Shown: positions 59,232 to 64,000 of the stretch, piece after piece
Layout of the letters: each line of letters begins with the position of its first letter
Position numbering within the stretch: position 1 is the first letter of the stretch
NCBI GenBank assembly: GCA_948470475.1
Contig: OX419346.1
Coordinates: 5,498,495-5,562,494, forward strand
Length of the DNA: 64,000 bases
Source of the DNA: Galaxea fascicularis
Taxonomy: Eukaryota > Cnidaria > Anthozoa > Scleractinia > Euphylliidae
Direction of reading: 5' to 3'
Program-made: the position numbers and the translations under genes
Notes under the pieces: model-generated
Seen by the model: only the letters and a program-made list of their open reading frames with translations
The model's database searches: none
What the model was told of the DNA's origin: nothing

Positions 59232-59400
59232 ACTGCGAGCAGTCTCTAGCTTTTTTGCTCTAACATCTGTGGAACGATCGCGATACTGGCAATACTGGCG
59301 ATACTGGCGCCCACAAAACTACGGCTTGCGGCTTCGCCGATCGCATATCGCGTTCGTTCCACAGATTTTAGAGCAAAAAGAGAGACTGTTCGCACTCTAG
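59232..59400. mobile_element. Palindromic element with GACTGCGAGCAGTC / ATCTGTGGAACGATCGCGATA arms
   Basis: Left arm TTTTTTGCTCTAACATCTGTGGAACG and right arm CGTTCCACAGATTTTAGAGCAAAAA pair. The interior has ACTGGCGATACTGGC tandem words. Confidence 0.8.
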
Positions 59401-59906
59401 TTAAGAAGCGCCAATTGAACCAAAACGCTTTTTTTTTTTCAGTTTTACCGACTGTGTAGTCTTTGCCAAGGAAATTCTAATGATGAATTTTAAGAACGGA
59501 TTAAGTATTATTGTCGTTATTGTAAACAGTTAACACAACAGAGAACATCGGGTTGGGTTGGGTTGTATTAACAGGAAAGTGCAATTCACGTGAAGCGGGG
59601 ACAATTAGCGCGTGGCTCTCTTGCGCGTGATTAATTAAAACTTGACGCGTCTTTCGCGAGGCCCTCAGTGGTAGCTTTCAATAAGCAAGTCAAGTACTTG
59701 AATAGTCTCCGAAAATGCGACTGATTACATTGTTCGAGACTGCTTCACATTTTACAAGCATTAGCTCCACTTTGGTGTGATAAGACAAGGAATTCTTCCA
59801 AATGCTATCGAAATATCCGGAAATCATAACTTACGCTAGATCTCTTGTTTGTAAATTAATTAACAAGTCAATATGATCCCTGTTTCCAAAACATTCTAGC
59901 CTGCAT

Positions 59907-60038
59907 AGCTGGCGGTTTTGTCCGTTTTGGAGCGCAAGACCAAGCGGCGAAGCCGCGAGGGAAATTGGGCGGATACCAAATACCCCTTGTAGTTTCGCCG
60001 CTGGCTCGTGCGCTCTAACACTTACAGAACCGCCAGCT
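59907..60038. mobile_element. 132-bp MITE with AGCTGGCGGTTTTGT ends
   Basis: AGCTGGCGGTTTTGT at 59907 and ACAGAACCGCCAGCT ending at 60038. Interior GAGCGCAAGACC and GTGCGCTC also pair. Confidence 0.8.
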
Positions 60039-62897
60039 ACTCAAGTTAAAACATTCAAGTTCATTGTAAATAGAATGACGAGTTTGGATAGCAATAGGTG
60101 AATACTTATGAACACAATCCTTTCAAATTTTTCCGCGATAAATATTGGAAATCGAAAATTGAAAGCTGTTACAAGAAAAAATATAATTAATTGTGCCTAC
60201 TGTGTCACACCGCCACCATCAACGACACAAACTGATTAACGACTTTTCCTTTCAGTGATATCACATCCACCGATATTCTATGCAAGTTCGAGGACTTCTT
60301 CACAAACGAGTTCGTTCGCACAGTCTTTCTCAGATTGTTCTCTCGCAGGAATGGCTTTCAATTACAAAATTCCTCAGGAGATGTAAAGACATACTCACTG
60401 CAACCAATGTACAATAAATGGCTGATATACAGAACTCATTGAAACGATCGCGTGAGGCCCATTATTAACGCAATATGATGCCAGTTTCTTTTCAACGATC
60501 AAATGTTTCGTTTATTTTGTCCCTTAAGTAGAAAATTACAACAAATCAATAATGTATGTTTCCTATTAACAAACCAAGAACTGAGCTTTGTGTCAAGTAA
60601 GGTTGGTTTGGGCGTCCTTGTGCGAGAGAGAAAGTCGCGTGACGTCAGATACGCGTTCAAGCACTGAATGAGTGTTTCGCGAACGCGCGCGAAATCGTAG
60701 TATTCATTGCTCCCGAAGTTTTATAGTGGCAACAGCACCATCGACATTCTGAAGTGACGGCAATATCGAAAGTAAAGAAAAAAGGGCAATTACTATCTAC
60801 ACTGGTACCAATACGGTAACATCCTGGCGTCATGCTGTTACGATAATAACTCATACTTTTGCATATTGCATAACGATCGTCAAAGATGACGGACCCGTAC
60901 TGTTATTAAACGCATATAAGAAAAACGTCAATGACACGCAAGTTCGTGACGGGCAGAATTGTCCACACAAAGAGACTTCTGTCGCAACGCTTTCCCGTCA
61001 GAGGATTAAATTTGGGAATTAGGGCGAAAAACATCCGTTTGTGGTTCAAAGAGGAACGATCTGGCGATCGAAGAGATGCGAAGTGGATTTATTAATACTG
61101 CCCCGCATAAGAACTAAAAGTATATTGCGTTTACTATATAAATAAATTAAAAAGCGATGAGCACTTATAACTCAATTCAAGCAGATCATCTTTTAATTCA
61201 CAGTATACAGCTGTTAAGGAAACTTTTAATGACGGACAGTTTGAACAACCAAATAAAACACGCAAAAAGTAGGAGCAAAGTCAATTATTTTTTCTTATTT
61301 ATTCAAATTTCACATACAGATGGATCAAGTGTTTTGGTTTCCATTTTTATTTATTTATACTTTTTTTTTTTTTAACAAGGCCAATCCAAGGTCAAGGAGA
61401 TCGTAACAATTGACACGTCATGTGTTATTCCACGTGTTACTCATGTGAAATAATTTACTGGGGTGGGGGAAAGCATGACCGTTAAAATTGTCTCTTTAAT
61501 AAAGAGTTCACTTCAATGTTTTCATTTATTTACTTGATTCTGGTGATCAAGAAAATATACCTGGCCGTGTAATTGCATATATTGAGAATCTACCACAAAG
61601 AATGTCATATCATAGCAATAACATTGCACATATGTCACATGTGGGGGCAATGTCCTAAGCGTGACAGACAAGACTTTGACACCTTTTTCACATTAATATA
61701 TATTCTTCTCTTCGCCTATTTGCCCACCTCATGTTTATGCCAAGTTCGTCAAAATTTGTCATACAGGAGACGCTTGTCTTTGCAAACACTGATTGCAACG
61801 TGCCATGTCTGAAATTTTCACTTCGTAGCATGGTTCTGTTTCGAGGTGCACGTTTTGGCATTTTAGTGATCTCGCATGTTGCATTACAAACCGCCTGTAT
61901 GTAGCGGGTGGCTTGTCACGACAAAATAACAGCAAAACAAAAGTATCATCTTTTCAAAAAAGAAAGAAACTTTGTATTGAAGAAAAGATGGACACGCCAT
62001 TCCAAAAATCATAACAATCAAGCATTTGCTTCCCAAGCATTTATATTTCACGCCCTAGGGCAATTTTGACATTTAAATGAAGTCACGCAATTGTAACTGT
62101 GCGATAATTTGCATATTACAAGGCTCATATGGCAACAATCTCTGAAAATGTGGCAATAACGCATTTAAGACTAAAAGATACAATGTTAAATATACATTAA
62201 AATACAGAGTGTTTGACGCACGTGTCGATCTTCACTGAGAGAAACTTCGAAATATCACTCGTACGTTTATGGTATCTGCTGATACACAAACATCACTCGC
62301 AATATTGTTGATAATATAACATTAAATGAATGCCCACGAACTATTAATCCCAAAATTAAACCATGAACCAGAATCGTATTGTTTCCACTTGATTTGCTCC
62401 AAGATTTAAATAGAAAGCCCCCTGCTTCTGCCGTGAACCGTGCGTTCAGAGGACAATCGTGCGCTTTTGTTATGTTAAACGTCACGCAATAGAAACGTGT
62501 ACATCGAGTGCGATGTATTAAATTAGAATGTTTGAGAAAATAGTTGAGTTCACTGATCACGATAAGTAGAGTGCACTGATGGGAAACACATTCCTTTTTG
62601 TACGTTTTACTCCAAGTCCATTCGATTACAACCAAATATACAAATATGGTGGTTTGAATTAAATTCAATTCCGGTTTTGAGGTGTGTTGTTTATATGAAT
62701 TCTACACCGGGCAGTTAAGCGAGAATTCAGTCGTTTTAGTCAATGAAAATTATCATGCCTTACTTCGAGGAAACTAAAGCCGTATTTGTCAAGTAATTGC
62801 GCTGTTAAAGCTGATCTGATCAACTAAAATTCAAACCACCAAATTTCTTAAATAATATTACTAAAAGCAAATGGAAAAGTTGTCATACCCGACCAAC

Positions 62898-63609
62898 CTG
62901 AACTTTCGATTGAGCTACTTCTCGATAGAGAGCGATGCGAATATTGTGGCCGAATATACTGCAAATAAAAAGTAAAAATAAATCATACATTTGTCAGTAA
63001 AAACCTTAAACGAACGTAGGCCGAATCACGATCCAGGTATTTAACTGTTGTTATGTGCCGACAGAATCTGAACATACAATGTTCATTCTCGCCGATACAA
63101 AAATCATTTCCTTTATTTTGGTGTTTCCGGTGAAACTCTCATGCAACTGAATTAAACTGTAAGCTTGTAGTGTTTTCGGCAGAAAACTGTTACGGCATTA
63201 AACGTAAACTGCGGTATATGTCAATTGAATGAACGGAAGAGTGTCCGACAAATTTAACACAAGTAAGCTTCGCTAAGGATGACTCTAAATTACAGTGAAT
63301 CCTCTGTTGATTTTGCTATTTTGCACTTTGTTCCCTCCTTCAAAAATGTAAACGAACACAATTGGCACTAAACATCTCTATGTGGCTTCGGTCTTGAATT
63401 GCGTGAGCCACGGTTGAAAAATATCAGGTGCAGATCGCACATTTCTCCACCTATTGCTCGTACCGGCCGGACACCGGATGAAAATCACGGTAGAAATAAA
63501 GACTTACTTTCCTACTCGGCGTATTCTCTTCTGGCTGAGGTTTAGGAATCTTCGCTGAAGACGACGTGATCGCAAACGAATTCTTCCTATTCCACATTGA
63601 GTTCGACAT
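62898..63609 (-). CDS. AHCYL1: Alternative 5' exons of the AHCYL gene (long N-terminal isoform)
   Basis: Exon A (63609-63508) encodes 34 residues from an ATG, MSNSMWNRKNSF onward, to a GTAAGT donor in phase 0. Exon B (62958-62898) encodes YIRPQYSHRSLSRSSSIESS plus one nucleotide, ending at a GT donor. That phase matches AHCYL exon 2 at 54255, which is also entered from the local first exon after SS plus one nucleotide. The RSLSRS motif is the sequence that precedes the serine cluster in vertebrate IRBIT (RRSLSRSIS). The joined product would be 509 aa. No other minus-strand gene is recognisable between 54.8 and 62.9 kb. The join is inferred from phase and homology. The alternative is a separate gene continuing elsewhere. 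Confidence 0.7.
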
Positions 63610-63639
63610 GGTTGAAACGAATCGCCGGGTTCTCAACAA

Positions 63640-64000
63640 AGGTCGATTCGTGGAGCCTTACCGGCGTCATGTATATTTCATAGCTGTTGCAAGTTTCAGT
63701 TTTCCTTTATAATGCGTTATACTGGTTTGCCAACCAAGCGGCAGTATTGTCTGGTGACGTTGGCCTCGCCATGGCAACCAATGACTGTATTGGAAAGGAC
63801 GAAAAGCAGATACAATGATATTATTACTGTGGAGCAATGGTTCACTAATATAGGAGTTAAATGGCAAGTCATTTATTTAGGAACATATACTGTATGTGCA
63901 GTATTGCAACCTGTTTGGTATTGCCAGGTGCTTGTTGTAAGCAATGCTGCAACAAATATCTTTTCTATCAGAAAAATTTTTCTCAGTCAGATTAACCGCA
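63640..64000. promoter_or_regulatory. Putative distal AHCYL promoter and flank
   Basis: Sequence upstream of the alternative ATG at 63609. No TATA box is evident and no gene is seen to the window end. Promoter status is inferred from exon position only. Confidence 0.3.

Larger units (their letters stand above)
54720..62897. other. Region between the two AHCYL promoters (intron of the long isoform)
   Basis: No convincing gene. A short plus-strand frame starting at 55510 (MEDALKKIYETY) is followed by ACAG|GCATAA, but no homology or continuing exon supports it. MITEs are listed separately. Confidence 0.5.

Overview
This is a 64 kb piece of an animal nuclear genome, AT-rich, with intron-rich genes and dense small repeats. 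Five gene families are recognisable at the protein level: DENND6, NOPCHAP1, SMKR1, NRF1 and AHCYL/IRBIT. The tRNA-like SINEs, TTAA-flanked MITEs, tandem satellites and Penelope-type hammerhead motifs fit an anthozoan cnidarian, most likely a stony coral. The family calls are read from the sequence; the taxon is inferred. No prokaryotic, rRNA or CRISPR feature was seen. Layout. (1) 2048-28649, minus: a complete 23-exon DENND6 gene (575 codons), a DENN-domain Rab exchange factor. Its 8.5 kb last intron holds an intronless, opposite-strand gene (4956-7889) for a 977-residue multi-pass membrane protein of unknown function. The intron before that holds an opposite-strand orphan first exon (11130-11243). 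(2) 28772-31684, plus: NOPCHAP1, a box C/D snoRNP assembly cofactor, head-to-head with DENND6 with only 122 bp between start codons. (3) 33306-33742, plus: a SMKR1-like small basic protein whose first coding exon contains only the ATG. (4) 36439-37905, plus: an NRF1 transcription factor with its whole coding region in one exon. (5) 42423-54719, minus: an AHCYL/IRBIT gene in 18 coding exons, including one GC-AG intron and a 7-nt terminal coding segment. Two further exons at 62898-63609 form a phase-compatible alternative start, so the gene probably spans 42.4-63.6 kb with two promoters. Every AHCYL and DENND6 exon boundary was placed by hand on splice sites, phase and homology. Both assemblies close in frame (1,440 nt and 1,728 nt including stops). 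The genes are unrelated housekeeping or regulatory genes rather than one pathway. The least expected features are the two hammerhead-ribozyme-like cores lying in the sense orientation in DENND6 introns, the alternative AHCYL N-termini that replace part of the serine-rich regulatory segment, the nested membrane-protein gene, and a near-perfect palindrome of about 460 bp in a NOPCHAP1 intron. Most remaining DNA is intron or intergenic sequence carrying degenerate mobile-element copies.
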